Source of the DNA: Uloborus plumipes
Taxonomy: Eukaryota > Arthropoda > Arachnida > Araneae > Uloboridae
Assembly (NCBI GenBank): GCA_038373865.1
Contig: JAXGGA010001190.1
Span: forward strand, 101,291-165,290
Direction of reading: 5' to 3'
DNA: 64,000 nt
The stretch's first letter is position 1. The number at the start of each line of letters is the position of its first letter. The notes under the pieces are model-generated. The model worked only from the letters and a program-made list of their open reading frames with translations, did no database searches and was not told the origin of the DNA. Shown here in pieces: positions 21,530 through 33,092 of the stretch. The translations under genes and the position numbers were made by a program.

Positions 21530-24084
21530 GGGGCGCACCCAGGATTTAGCTTAAGGGGGGGCTAATTTCTGACATCAAGCACCCCTACCCCTTCTAGATC
21601 CAGGGGCCACTGGATTAAAATTTTAAATTCGCTAAAATAGTAAACTTTAATAGATTACCTCACCCCCCCCCCCCTCTTTCTTTCTTTTTATTTATTTTTT
21701 CCGGAATAATAGTGAAAAGCTTTGCTTTTTTGATTGGAAGCTCTCTTGCTTCTGCTAAATTTTATGTGAATTTTTTACTTATTTATCAAATTGTGTTTAT
21801 GTAAGAAAATAAATGGTAATACTATGATGATCTTCCAACCTTAGTGAAGATGAGGTGATTAATTTACTCACGAGAATAGCGTTATGATACGAATCAAGAC
21901 CATTATTATTATGAACAAAGACATAAAGTGGAATATTCAAACATACTAATAAGGGGTTCATGGATTCTCCCCGGAAAAATTTCTGAAAAGTGATTAAAAA
22001 AACCCAACAGTTAGACTTTTTTTGATTATGCTACGGAGATTTGAGACTTGCCGGCCCTCATCTGATATTTTTTCAGAATTAGAGGCCATAAAAACGTTAT
22101 TATTGCACGCCATTTTTGCAATTTTTTGGGGGTGAGGTTTAGGAATGTTTTTATATTAAACTTCGAAAAGCGCAGTTTAAGACGACATTAGTTAATCTTA
22201 GGAAAGACACGAGTCAGAGGCTCTCCTGTAGAAAATTTTCGAAATTGATGTCCAAGAAACACCGTAGGCCCTCTTAGAATATGTTAGGAGAATGAACGGG
22301 GGTTTTGGAATTTTTCACTTACGATTTTTTGATGTTGAAATTCCAAAAACGAAATGTATAACTGTCTCAGTTAATCTTAGGAAGAATGGGGTTCGACCGC
22401 TCTCAACTCTAAATATTTCAAAATTGATGTCTAAACAAGAACAACGCAATAGCATCTTTGATGATGTTAGAGAAAGGCATAGGGTTCGGTTTCTCCTCTG
22501 AATGTTTTTTATCGAAATAAAAGATCTCAAAACTCAATTTTAAACGATTTTAGAGATCTTTCCTCGAACATTTTTTGAAATTGAAGTTTTAAAAATGCCA
22601 TTGTAGACCATCTTTGATGACGTTATGGGAATGGATGGAATGTGGAACTCTTCACAGGATATTTCCCCCGAAACTGAGCTTAGAGAAATGCGGTTCCATT
22701 GTTGTCGATGTTAAGAGTTCAGAGGCCTTCCTCAGAAAAGTTTTCAAAATCTGAAGTCTTAAAACTGTGGTTATAGTCCATTTATCGGTAGTCTTAGCGG
22801 TAGGATTCATGTACTCTGAACCAGCAGTTTTTCGTAATTAAAGTTCCAGAAACAAAATTTAAGACCTTTTATCATTATTATTTGGTGGGAGGAGGGGGGG
22901 GGGGGGGCTTTTTTTTTTAATTTTTTGAAATTAAAGTTTTAAAAACAAAACTGTAGGCCATATTCGATAATGGGGCTCGCTTTTCACCTCCGGAAATTTT
23001 TAGAAATTTATGTTCCAAAAACCAATTATTAGATGATCTTCAATGAGAACATTCAGACTTTCTCCCGGAATTTTTTAAGACTTGAAGCTCTAAAACTATA
23101 ATTCCTTTCTAACTTTAACGCCGAAAAAAGAAAAGAACTAGGTTCGTATACCCCCTCTTTCCCATTTTCTTAGCTACTTTTTTTAAATATTTTTATTCTA
23201 AATCAAAATGGAGAAAATGGAAAAAGATTTTTCAGATAACTATTTTGGTTTTCTGTACAGAAATTTTTAATTTCCTTCCAGTGCCTTCATTGGTTAGAAG
23301 TACAGAAGTTTGTGGTTTGAGTGCAAGTTTTTTTTTTTTATTATTATTAGTTTGTTTATTTTGCAAATATATTCTTCGGTCACTTTTTCCTGTTTTTTTC
23401 CCTCTCTCTCTTTTGTACTTCCTTTTATTTTGTACTTCCTTTTATTATGCTTCTCAGAAAATCAGTGGCGGGCAAATCATGTCGCAATTGCCTCCTCTCC
23501 CCCTCCCCGGCCATAGGGGGCTTTTATGAAATAGATTCAAAAAATGTGCATGAAAAATGTTTTGTAGAATTCTGTTTTTGACAAAAAGGAGCTTTAAAAA
23601 TTTCATTACGACGATCCTTCGATCCTCAAACATTATGATTTTCCATAGCAAATCCTCAAAATTAAAATTATTTTGGTTTTGAATGTGAGACGCTCTGTGA
23701 TTTGAAGTTCCATGCTTCGCTGAGGCCCCATTCTCGTGCCTCATGCGTCTGTACATGTACAATGAATGATTTAATTGAAAACAATGCCTTGGTTTCTTGG
23801 AAATTGTAGATGACGCGAGGGGGAACACGGAGCGGTCTTTTATAAGCGAGAATTTACCCACTTTCCCCTAGAAATTAAGAAAGACAAGGTATATGTTATA
23901 CGTGTGCGTATTTGTTATTTCAATTGGATTCAAAGCATAGTATATATTGAGTTATTAATGACTTTTTCTGACATCGTGGAAAAATTTTAAATGTCGTTGA
24001 TACTTAAGACCTTCAAGTCCAGTTTTTTCATAGGGGGAGCTTAAGCCCCCAAAGCCCCCTCCTGGGTGCGCGCCTGCCTTCAGA
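21530..24084. mobile_element. hAT-type element, copy 1 (2539 bp)
   Basis: The element at 21538-24076 begins CAGGGGCGCACCCAGGA and ends TCCTGGGTGCGCGCCTG, with perfect 8-bp duplications CCTTCAGA (21530-21537 and 24077-24084). The interior (about 22050-23110) is a series of degenerate repeats of roughly 100 bp built on motifs such as CATCTTTGATGA and GAAATT..AAAAAC. An inverted relative with its own target duplication is at 45946-48045. No transposase frame is seen. The open frames across 23245-23860 are not conserved in the other copy. Confidence 0.92.
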
Positions 24085-26391
24085 AGGAAACAAACACAAC
24101 TTAATTTTAAAATAGATAATATCAAGTAGAAAATTATTTTTTACGAACTTAGTTCATTAAAGTTTCCACTGCCAGCGCAATTTCTGATGATACCTATTAT
24201 AAAATGAACAGGTCCCTTTCCGCTTTAAGGTCCTCGCCTTTTCTTGGTGATCAAGCCTTACAAAGAACGCCTTTCTCAATGCACAAAACGTGAACTTAAG
24301 GATGTAAAGTCATCCGATAAAAGCTGAAGACATATGACTTTTGTCGGACGTCTTAACATGCATAGCTCACATATTGTGCATTGAAAAAGGTTTTCCTTGT
24401 GACGCCGAAATACGTGTCTGCCGATTCCTGTACATTTGTGCTTTTTTAACGTGTTATGATTTGCTTTTATGTTGAAGAAAAAAGGTATTTATATTTCCTC
24501 AACGAGTGATATGTAAAAGCAAAAATACAACGTTGAAAGCACAAATACGCATTAATACTGCAGATACGTGTTTCGGCGTTACAAGGAACGCTTTTTCCAA
24601 TGCACAAAGTGTGATCTCTGGCTCAATAAATCCGACAAAAGGTTGGAATGATATGTTTTGTGAAAAAACACTGATGCTCTCAAAAGATTCGCGATGAAGT
24701 CAACTTCAATAAAGGTAATTTTATGCTCTGATTGATGACATTTATTATAAAAATAAATTCTTTTTGCTCGCTGTGTGTTATGAAATTAGTTCATGAGTCA
24801 GTTTTAAAGGGTCATATGGGAATTAAGAAAACCAAAGAAATGTATTATTTTTATTGGCCCAAACATGATTACCATTTATTCAAATTGCTGAGTGCGTAGA
24901 GCGATAGCACTAATTTTCGATTACGTAATAAATATTTAACAAATTATAATAAAAATTATGTTGATCATTACAGCTAAAACCATTATCGTTGCGTCAATAT
25001 TTCGGACAAATGAGATACAATAGAAAAGTATTAAGTAATTTATCTTCCTAAATGCTTTATCGATTACGAAGATAATAGAATTTTCGACTTTTTCTGTTTA
25101 CTTTAAAAGTTTCTGTTAATATTTTACCAGCAAAATTCTTTTTACAGTCCTGGTTACATTTGCATCGATCATAAATCAATAGGTAGTAGAATCTAATCGC
25201 TGAAATTTGTTAAAGTCTTTGTTGTCCATGAAGGATACATAATTCTTTTAAAAATCACTCACGCACACGAGACAGTAAACTACTTCTTTGAATAACAACC
25301 GAACAAATCCGTCATGGGACCAGTCAAATGCCAAAAAAAGTATTTAAAATTGTAGAAAAATTGCTCGTTCATCTTCGAAAACTGAGTTCTGTTGTCAATT
25401 TTTAAAGGATTCTACAAGTGATTCTATTGACAATTTTCTTGTCAGAAATATCCTTTATATTATTTTTTAACACCTTAACTAGTTCTGTTTGTGGTCTAGT
25501 AATAACAGTCACTTTCCCACGTTAGTGTTGTAATAAGTTGTGCGATTTAATTTAATATCACATTTAAGCAGTTAAAAGATTAACTCTGCATGTATTCACT
25601 TTCTGTTAAATGTATGCTGCTCTTTTTTAGTAGCTTATTATTCATTTTAATAAGAAACCAAATTAAAAGAGAAATTGCCATATTCTCCAGCTATTAACAG
25701 CCAATCTAAAGAGCACTGCCTTTCAGAAAATAATACTGGAATCTATTCTACAAGTATACAAAACAAGCTACAATTTTGCAAAGTTTTCACCAAAAATACG
25801 AAGGAAGAATCAGTTCTGCTATTTAAAAGTGATACAGTTTGTAGAAAACAAAAGTCCAAAGGAGTTCTTCTCGAAAGTGCGCTTTTTTTTATTTTTATTT
25901 ATTTATTTACTCCGTATTTCTTGAGTACTCAATTAAAACAAAGGTCGAAATTTGAGAAACGAATGAGAATCAATAAAATTTATGAATAACAACAGAAAAC
26001 AGTTGAAGAAAAACGAAAATCTCTGTGTGAATATTTAATGCATTGTGCGTTAGTTGAACTCAACGTAATATTCTGTGCCAATTGGTAAAAGTATACCTTT
26101 ATGTAAATAACAAGCCAACTCCCGTAAAAAACATGAGAATAATATTTTTGAAAAAATGCTATAAAATATATGAAATTAACACATTATTTTTATAAATAAT
26201 CAGGTGAACAAGGAGACAACATACAAGCTCCCAAGCAAATTAAGGATTGCAGAAAATATTTCAAGATTCAGTAATGCGTTTCATACTTTGCACATCGAAG
26301 AGTTTGTTTGCATTTGAAGTTATGGTGGAAAAGAAAAGTAAGAATTACATGAAGATTGAAAAGATCACACGGGATTGTTCTTATTGAATAT
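24085..26391. other. Spacer upstream of the first receptor gene
   Basis: Non-coding. It holds an inverted repeat pair (24370-24453 against 24530-24613, core TGACGCCGAAATACGTGTCT / AGATACGTGTTTCGGCGTTA) plus a partial third copy at 24259-24295. The rest, including about 1.7 kb directly upstream of the gene, shows no recognisable element. Any promoter or 5' non-coding exon of the receptor would lie here but cannot be pinpointed. Confidence 0.5.
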
Positions 26392-27588
26392 ATGCAAAAA
26401 ACAAAAATGCAAGTAGAAAACCTGTCACGTTGTACCACGAGTCCTCAGTTTTATTTGAAGCCAACCAATGAAGATTTCGAGACAGCTTTCAGACGTTTAT
26501 TCAAAGCTTCCTCAATCATTGGAATCACCTACCAACCACCTTCAAAGAAATGTTGCTTTCTCAAAAATCTGAGGGACACTGTAATAATGACATTGAACAT
26601 AACATCGTACATCATCAGCATGTTGTTTGTAAAATCCACAGGAGTGCGTCCACCAATGTTGTACACGTATTACGCCTATTTCACTCTGGGAATGTGGATA
26701 AAATGTGTGTTGTACATGAAGCGCGAACACACATTCACTGCAGTTTTGAAAATATTTTCCTTGCATCGCAACCTTGTAATTAACACAGAAAAGCACGTGA
26801 AAGGGATGAAAATACAACTAGTGAGTTTCCTGATCTCAATAGCTTTTATGCTCGTTCTTCTTACTATCCTTTACTACATGATAATTACGGAAGAATTAAT
26901 TTTCGAGACATTTGGCTATGTGACGACTCTGCGCTCTGTACCACTAGCACATGTTGTTACAATAGCCATCACTATTTGCACATTCGATACTTCAGCAACC
27001 ATTGCTGTTGCACTGATGGTTTGTTGCAACCTGTACGCGGTATCGCGAAGTATGCTCGAATCATACGGCCACAGGATTTTGGACACGACGAAGAATGCCT
27101 TCATCTCAAAAATAATGGTTATTTGGGAAATAGCCACCTACAAGAAGATCACCCAAATGCTGAAAGAACTAGATTCTTGTGTATCGGACTGTGCCCTTTT
27201 GCTGTACGCTGCATCAGTATGTTGTTTCTTCAACACTCTCTCCATGTTTTGTTCAGGTGAATTGATGAACTGCAATGTGACTCTGTTAATACAAGTGACA
27301 ATTTCTTTCTTTATGGCAATGATCATCTTCTTTTCTCTGACGTACTGGGGAACACGGGCCAACCAAGAATACGATTCCTTGAAGTTGATCCTGATGGAAA
27401 GTGGCGAAGATGTCTTCTCCAAGTATGATGATATGCAACTGTTGATTACCTTCAAGGCCTTGATACAGGTTGTGAATAGCATAACAGTTTGCTTCAGTGG
27501 TGGTGAGATGTTTCTCATCAACAAGGGCTTAATACTGACAACAGCTGGAGCAATGGTTACGTATGGTGTCATATTATTCCAGCAATAA
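26392..27588 (+). CDS. Gustatory-receptor-family 7TM chemoreceptor, gene 1
   Basis: Intact frame of 398 codons plus TAA, probably a ligand-gated chemosensory channel subunit of the arthropod GR (7tm_7) family in the plasma membrane. The C-terminal TYGVILFQQ (residues 390-398) matches the family signature TYhhhhhQF. Hydrophobic segments fall near residues 63-82, 89-109, 142-165, 188-218, 267-287, 298-318 and 378-397, with a basic cytoplasm-like loop between 2 and 3 (KREHTF..HRNL). The start is the first in-frame ATG at 26392; a second ATG at 26407 is possible. The frame stays open upstream to a TTG at 26356, so a spliced first exon cannot be excluded. It shares blocks such as SYIIS, LHR, NLY and GLILTTAGAMVTYGV with the gene at 44313, so the two are paralogues. 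ATTAAA lies just downstream (about 27600). The ligand is unknown. Confidence 0.85.
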   Translation: MQKTKMQVENLSRCTTSPQFYLKPTNEDFETAFRRLFKASSIIGITYQPPSKKCCFLKNLRDTVIMTLNITSYIISMLFVKSTGVRPPMLYTYYAYFTLGMWIKCVLYMKREHTFTAVLKIFSLHRNLVINTEKHVKGMKIQLVSFLISIAFMLVLLTILYYMIITEELIFETFGYVTTLRSVPLAHVVTIAITICTFDTSATIAVALMVCCNLYAVSRSMLESYGHRILDTTKNAFISKIMVIWEIATYKKITQMLKELDSCVSDCALLLYAASVCCFFNTLSMFCSGELMNCNVTLLIQVTISFFMAMIIFFSLTYWGTRANQEYDSLKLILMESGEDVFSKYDDMQLLITFKALIQVVNSITVCFSGGEMFLINKGLILTTAGAMVTYGVILFQQ

Positions 27589-28985
27589 TCAATTGTTTTA
27601 TTAAAGAAAGTGCTTTTGTTCGTTGGATTCTAAAACTTTAAAAAACGAGTTTATATTTTCTATGCGTTTATGTAGGGTTAGTTGGGTGAAGTTGGTCATC
27701 TTGCTTAAACTGAAACATACTTTTATACACTAATTCTGCCCATTTCGTTACAGTGGTTGGTTTTGTATATATTTTGGTTTCATGGAACTTTTTTCCTACG
27801 TTATAGAACTAAAGTAAAAAAAAAAAAAAAATTTCAGCAGTTTCAGCTACATTAAAAAAAATATATTTTCAGGTTAGATTTTTTTTTATCTTCATTAAAC
27901 GTTCATGTATAGTGTGATATAAAGCACATACTGCAATTGGAATCGATACAAAGTGCCTAAGAAGAGGGGTCCATTTACCCCGTAAATTTTCTCTATAAGT
28001 AGTAAGTTTGTCCCTTTACGATTGTGTAAGTGGGTCCCTCATAATTGTGACGATTTGGAAATAAAAAGCAACCATGATGAAGAAATTCTAGATTGAAATA
28101 TAAGGTAATTATGAAGACGTAGACAGAATCAATAGCATAGTTTGCAAAAGATGGTGACTATGTCTTTGTGGAACTTACATTAAAGAAATTTTATTGTATG
28201 ACTAATTTGAGAAGTTGATGATGCAATTATTAAAAAAATACTGCTAAATTTGCAAATAAGAATATAAATAGTGACAATGTTTAGTGGCTTGATGCAAATG
28301 ATGTTGGAATTTTTACTGATGAGGATGAAGTGATAAGATTCCCCTTCAGTCAACGTGAAATAGAGGCTTAGTGTTTAGTTTCAGTAAGATTAAGGTCTTC
28401 ACAATAAAGATCTTTACACGATGTGAGAATTATTTACTTATGCTTTATTTATGTTAGCTACTGCTGCTCTAGCTGTAGGAATTATCGCAAGGAATTTACA
28501 TTTACTTAACATATCCCAGGTAGTACAAAAAACGTTTAAACGTTTTATAAACGTTTTTAATTTGTTGTCACAACGTTAATAACCATTCTACAACCTTTAA
28601 AAAACGAAGTCTGCTACTTGGGGTCTGATGTGAGGCAAAAGTTGTTTCATGCTGAAATTCATACAGTCTAGCTTTATTAAAATGTAAGGATACGTCGAAA
28701 AATGATTATTATCTATCAAAATAATCATCAACTGCAATCAAAATCAAGCATAATTTAGAGCTTGTGGTTAAAAAACAGGTTAGTATGAAAGTAAATTACA
28801 ACAAAATTGTTAAATCACAGATTTTCTTACGTTTCATATAATTGATGTGGCATATGAAACATGGGGAAAATCGAAGGAAAATAGCAAATATGTCCCTAAA
28901 TAAATTAATATTCTACAAAGTAACCTTTTTTTTTTCAATTACCCTTATTGTTCGTTCAGTCATTGACTCAAAAAGTCCAATTCAA
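27589..28985. other. Spacer after receptor gene 1
   Basis: 3' UTR then non-coding AT-rich DNA. A-tract at 27817-27831. The block at about 27955-28040 (GGGGTCCATTTACCCCG and GTGGGTCCCTC) may be the end of a small repeat. AACGTTTAAACGTTT-type palindromes lie near 28532-28555. No gene seen. Confidence 0.5.
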
Positions 28986-29479
28986 GTTCATTTAGAACTC
29001 TTTTTTCTCGGCAATTCAATGAAGATGTCTGTTCATCTTTATTTGCATATGTACCGTCTTTACACTCTTTTCGAGCTAAAATGCCCCACAGATTCCTTTT
29101 GGGGTTTAAATTAGGACTTCTTGCCGGCCAGTCCAGAAGTTACACAAAATTTTCCTCGAACCATGAGCGTGATGCACGAGACACACGGCAACTTGCATGC
29201 TGTTGTTGAAACAAATAATCATCACCTTCAAGTAATACCTTCCCTCAAGTCATTCAAGTAATTTTTTTTTTCAGCTAGCATATCAACATACTCCTACAAA
29301 TTTTTGTGAATAGTTGTTTTCGTGTGCTTAATGTATTGTTATCTTGTTTAATTTGGCGTTTATTCCATTAATTTCCACTCAAAATTACCATAGATCTTGA
29401 AAATTTACCTGTACATTAATTTTGCCTGCTATACACCATTTGACATTGCTTGAATAGGATTGGCGAGGAATTAAAGAAA

Positions 29480-29654
29480 TACTGTCGGCCCCGCTTAATC
29501 GGGAAACGGATAAACGAATATCCCGCTCTTCGCCTATACAAATAAAATATCCTGGAACCGAATACTACTTCCCATGCCATAGATGCAATGTTGAAGATCC
29601 TCGCTTAAAGAAATATCCTGCTTAATCGAATAATATTTCTTGGAACCGACGGTA
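29480..29654. mobile_element. Small TA-flanked MITE (171 bp)
   Basis: The element at 29482-29652 starts CTGTCGGCCCCGCTTAATCG and ends GGAACCGACGG, imperfect inverted repeats with TA on both sides. GCTTAATCG-type motifs occur near both ends. It resembles pogo/Tigger-derived MITEs. It lies in the DNA that splits the Tc3-like pseudogene. Confidence 0.6.
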
Positions 29655-29700
29655 TTCGTTGAAGATGGCATCATTTTTGTGGCGTTTCGAACCTAACATG

Positions 29701-29966
29701 TAATTGAATCGTTTATTTCGAAAAGGTAACATCTCTATTTTGATCTCCTCTGTCTCTTTAGAAAATTAAACAGCGCACGGTTATATTTTTGAATGTCATA
29801 ATCAATGGTTATTTGGTAAATTATTGCAGTAATTGTGTACTTAACTAAAGGCATTTTTTCATTGATTATGACATTCAAAAATATAACCGTGCGCTGTTTA
29901 ATTTTCTAAAGAGACAGAGGAGATCAAAATAGAGATGTTACCTTTTCGAAATAAACGATTCAATTA
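29701..29966. repeat. Perfect foldback, 107-bp arms
   Basis: 29701-29807 and 29860-29966 are exact inverse complements as far as I can read, with a 52-nt loop. The outer ends read TAATTGAATCGTTTATTTCG and its complement. Non-coding. It lies within the insertion in the Tc3-like gene. Confidence 0.92.
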
Positions 29967-30796
29967 ATATCTTCAACCATATAATAAATGGATAACTCTA
30001 TTACTCTATGTAACCTTTTGAATGTAGTATTAAAAAATGTTCTTGAATGGAAAATATAATGTACTGGAGACTTATAGATGCATTTTTGCGGGTATAAATA
30101 GTAACTACATCGATGTGGATCAGCTTAATCTCGTTTGACACTTAGTCGTAGGCTGGATATATCGGATGCTACTGATGGATATATTTCAGCAATTATTGAT
30201 GACATTACTGTATATATTTGCAAATAAATTGCTCTGTTTTCACAAGATTGCTTCGTCATTTAAAGAAAGTTCATGTCAGTTAAAGAAGCTGTGCCGAACT
30301 CGTAGCAATACGGTTCTAACTTCAAGCGATTTCGAATAGACACTATTGGTGTTGTTCCATTAGATGCAAAAGCTGCCCATACCATCACAGAGCCAACTCC
30401 GAATTGTCGTTTGGGGAAAAAAGGGTTTGTCTTTTTGCAAGTGGTACTAATAATGCAAACCATCTGGTCCATCCAGATTACTTTTTTTTTCATCAGAAAT
30501 TACATCTTTCCATCGAGACCTCAAAGAAACGGGTGTCTCAGAAAATTCCAATCTAAGCTTCATTTGAAGTTTTCTAAATGGTGGAAGTGAAAAGTTTAGC
30601 ATATCTAACATTGGAATTCTTCTGCAGAACATTGCACACTGTTCGGCTTGTACAATGTCGCTGTAAACGGCACATTCATTTTCATTTTTCTTTTAATTTG
30701 AGTAGAACTATTTTTTAAGTAAGTTCGACGGACAATTTCTCGTTTCTGGTTCATAATAAAATTGGGGCAAGTACCTGTGCGGTTTTTCTTAGTCAT

Positions 30797-31366
30797 ATTC
30801 TTTCAGATTCTTCAAAGATTTTAAATTACTATGAACATTTATTAATCTTCCACACAATTTCCCCTTCCACTCATTCCACATTTTCTGTAAGCAGTTATTT
30901 CGCTTTTCTTACAGTGGCTCTATTGCTTCTGCCTCCCAGGCCAATCCCTCAGCTTGCCACCATTTTATTTAGACGTGCATATAGACTCCTTATCAAATGT
31001 AACTTGAGGGACAAAAAGCTAAAAAATTGTATAACCACAGTTTAACTTTTTCATCTAGTTACAGGATTACTGCTCACCACGGTTTTCATCTCGATAAATA
31101 ATCATAAGCAGGAAAAATAACTAGATTTTTAAATAAAAATTCTAGAAATAAAAATTACCGTTCTGTAGCGGATGAACTAAAACAATTTTTTATGCCATAA
31201 ACTTTTTTTTATTGGGATGCTTTTATCTTCTTCATTTTATAAAATCTCAAGACCTATTAACATTTCATTGCCTTAAATAACGTAAAAAAACTTCACATAA
31301 TTGAAATTGTGATTAGACCCTAATTGATTCAAAAGATCTATATTATGCCTTATGAATTTGTTCTTA
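30797..31366. other. Spacer
   Basis: Non-coding AT-rich DNA between the Tc3-like element and the repeat that holds the Helitron. Nothing recognised. Confidence 0.5.
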
Positions 31367-31463
31367 AGAGCAAGAATCTGAGAAACTGTCACGCCTAGCA
31401 TTATGAGGTGATTCATGACCTCTCAGATTTTTTCCAAAAAATTACCAAATGTTTATTATCTTA
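31367..31463. repeat. Dispersed repeat, fragment C (continues at 33050-33092)
   Basis: Matches 16095-16192 in direct orientation (AAGAGCAAGAATCTGAGAAA onward). The match resumes immediately after the Helitron at 33050-33092 against 16193-16231. The Helitron therefore split this copy at CTTA/TTGAAAG. Confidence 0.9.
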
Positions 31464-31660
31464 CTAGCTTTATGCCCGGCGTTGCCTGGGTGCGTATTAA
31501 TATAAAACTTTAGCTTCTCAAAAAATTCTAATAAAAATTTAACGCAAAACTTGTTCATAAACAACGTTCTTAGTTTCACCTTCAGGCGCAAGAATAAATA
31601 AATTTAGTCTTGATGTAGTAGTTCTCTTTTGTTGTTCTTTTAAACGAAACTGACGCTGAC

Positions 31661-31878
31661 TCACTCTCTCCGATTGTCTTGATCCAGTTGCTCTATCAGA
31701 TCTCTTAGACGATACTCACGCTGCTCATTGCTTTCTAATGCTCTAGCCGTCATATCTCTAATGTGCACTGTCGCTGGTCTTCGATTTCTCTCCTCAGGAC
31801 TCTCATTTTCACGTTTTTCAGCCGTTTTTTTGCCTTAGGATGAACTTGTCCTATTGCTTTCCGTTTCTTCGGAGGCAT
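31661..31878 (-). pseudogene. Remnant of Helitron protein N-terminus
   Basis: The minus strand from ATG 31878 reads MPPKKRKAIGQVHPKAKK. After a one-base shift it continues with the arginine/glutamate-rich ENESPEERNRRPATV and RALESNEQREYRLRDL to a stop at 31661. Basic repeats of the ARALESNEQRE type precede the Rep/helicase domains in arthropod Helitron proteins (family knowledge, from memory). Only about 70 codons remain, so the rest was deleted. It supports the Helitron identity of the enclosing element. Confidence 0.65.
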
Positions 31879-31910
31879 TTTTGCAGAGTGGTAGCTAAAT
31901 ATACTTACAA

Positions 31911-32545
31911 CTAGGTGACCCGTGCGGAATTCCGCAAAAAAAAAAAAAAAAAAACTCTAAACTTAAAATTTAATACGACAATTTTTATTGGCTTCATTAT
32001 CTGCCTGATTAAAATCAAATACCCAAGGCTACTACTAAACTAAATACTAACGTTATCGCAAAACTACCATAGTATTTTGAAACAATAAAAGTTACAATTA
32101 AGGTTTACCGAGCTAAGCCTTGGCTTGAAATGTCGCATTTAAAATTGATTTTAGCAACAATGGTATAACGATTTTAACAGTTGAGCAAAAAATTTAACTT
32201 TTTCAAACTTCAATCGCTTATAAGTCGCTTAAACGTGGATTTTCGAGATTCTCGTTACGCGGCGCTAGCGGAGAAACGTTCTAAAGAACGCATTTTTTTT
32301 AATCTTTCGAATGAAATCAAAATGGAGACGATACGACAATTATTTCGCTAGATAGAGTCAATTTTGTGCCCAAAAATTGAAGTTCTAATAAAAAACGAAC
32401 CGACACTTTTTAGAGGGTGGGTCTAATTTTCGTCAATAGCCCGCGGGATAAGCTTCAAAATCATAAATTTTCATGCAATTCGATAAAGAAATGAGCGAGT
32501 TTCGACCGGGTATAGGATTCGGCTTAGAGAAATAATATATGGAGA
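31911..32545 (-). mobile_element. Non-autonomous Helitron, family 1, copy 2 (635 bp), nested
   Basis: Same termini as 7023-7876 on the minus strand: TCTCCATATATTATTTCTC at the 5' end and GCGGAATTCCGC then ACGGGTCACCTAG at the 3' end. It is nearly identical across the shared length but lacks about 220 bp of copy 1. Host bases are A and T with no target duplication. It is inserted in the Helitron at 31464-33049, just upstream of the remnant reading frame. Confidence 0.9.
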
Positions 32546-33092
32546 TTCAAAAATTTATGTTTTTCTTAATCGTTGTTACCGAGCCTCGAGGTAGAAAGGT
32601 TGATAAATCAGAAATAAATTACTTTCTCGCTTTAAAGGTTTATCTCTATCAGTCGAAAAGAAAAAAAAAAGCAGTTTAATTGTTTTTGACTTATTTCATG
32701 CTAAAATGAAATAGGTGAGCCTTGAAATGAAAATTCATTGTTTTAATTTTAATCTTTGTTGGAAAAATGCTAATATTTAAATACCATAAATTTTATCAAT
32801 TTATAACCTAAAGGCTCTTGTCGATTAAAAAAATAGGCCTTATAATAGGCTAGATTCTTATATAAAAGGGTCATTTTTTGACAAAAAACTTGAATTTGAG
32901 CTTTTTAGATTTTTTAAAATTTCAAGACCCCGCCTATGAGAATTCTAGGGCATCAAGGAACCTCTGTGTCAAGTTTGATGAAAATCTGACGCAAACTGTG
33001 GATTTGTATAGAGAACAAGTATACATACACTCATTTTTATATATATAGATTGAAAGACCAAATACAGAATGTTTTGCTCTAAAGTTGAGTTG

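Larger units (their letters stand above)
28990..30796 (-). pseudogene. Tc3-like mariner transposase, split by an insertion
   Basis: On the minus strand, 30796-30260 encodes a decayed transposase: an N-terminal part with LKNSSTQIKRKMKM, then VISDEKKSNLDGPDG (first catalytic Asp) and FGVGSVMVWAAFASNGT. About 0.9 kb of foreign DNA (roughly 29340-30250) interrupts it. The gene then continues at about 29300-28990 with DDYLFQQQHASCRVSRASRSW, where the second catalytic Asp of the usual QQDNA motif has become Gln, and LLDWPARSPNLNP before the last catalytic position. Stops and frameshifts are frequent, so it is dead. Order and motifs fit the Tc3/Tc1 group; terminal repeats were not located. Confidence 0.85.
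31464..33049 (-). mobile_element. Helitron, family 3 (1586 bp including a nested Helitron)
   Basis: On the minus strand it begins TCTATATATATAAAAATGAG (33049 downward) and ends GGCAACGCCGGGCATAAAGCTAG (at 31464), flanked by host A and T. The paralogous repeat at 16192/16193 is the empty site and matches base for base. It carries a remnant of a Helitron protein N-terminus close to its 3' end (31661-31878). A family 1 Helitron (31911-32545) sits inside it. It is non-autonomous: the helicase part is gone. Confidence 0.92.

Noticed and set aside
23245..23861. Overlapping open frames of 94-135 codons inside the hAT element
   Set aside because: Low-complexity hydrophobic translations, not preserved in the second copy (45946-48045).
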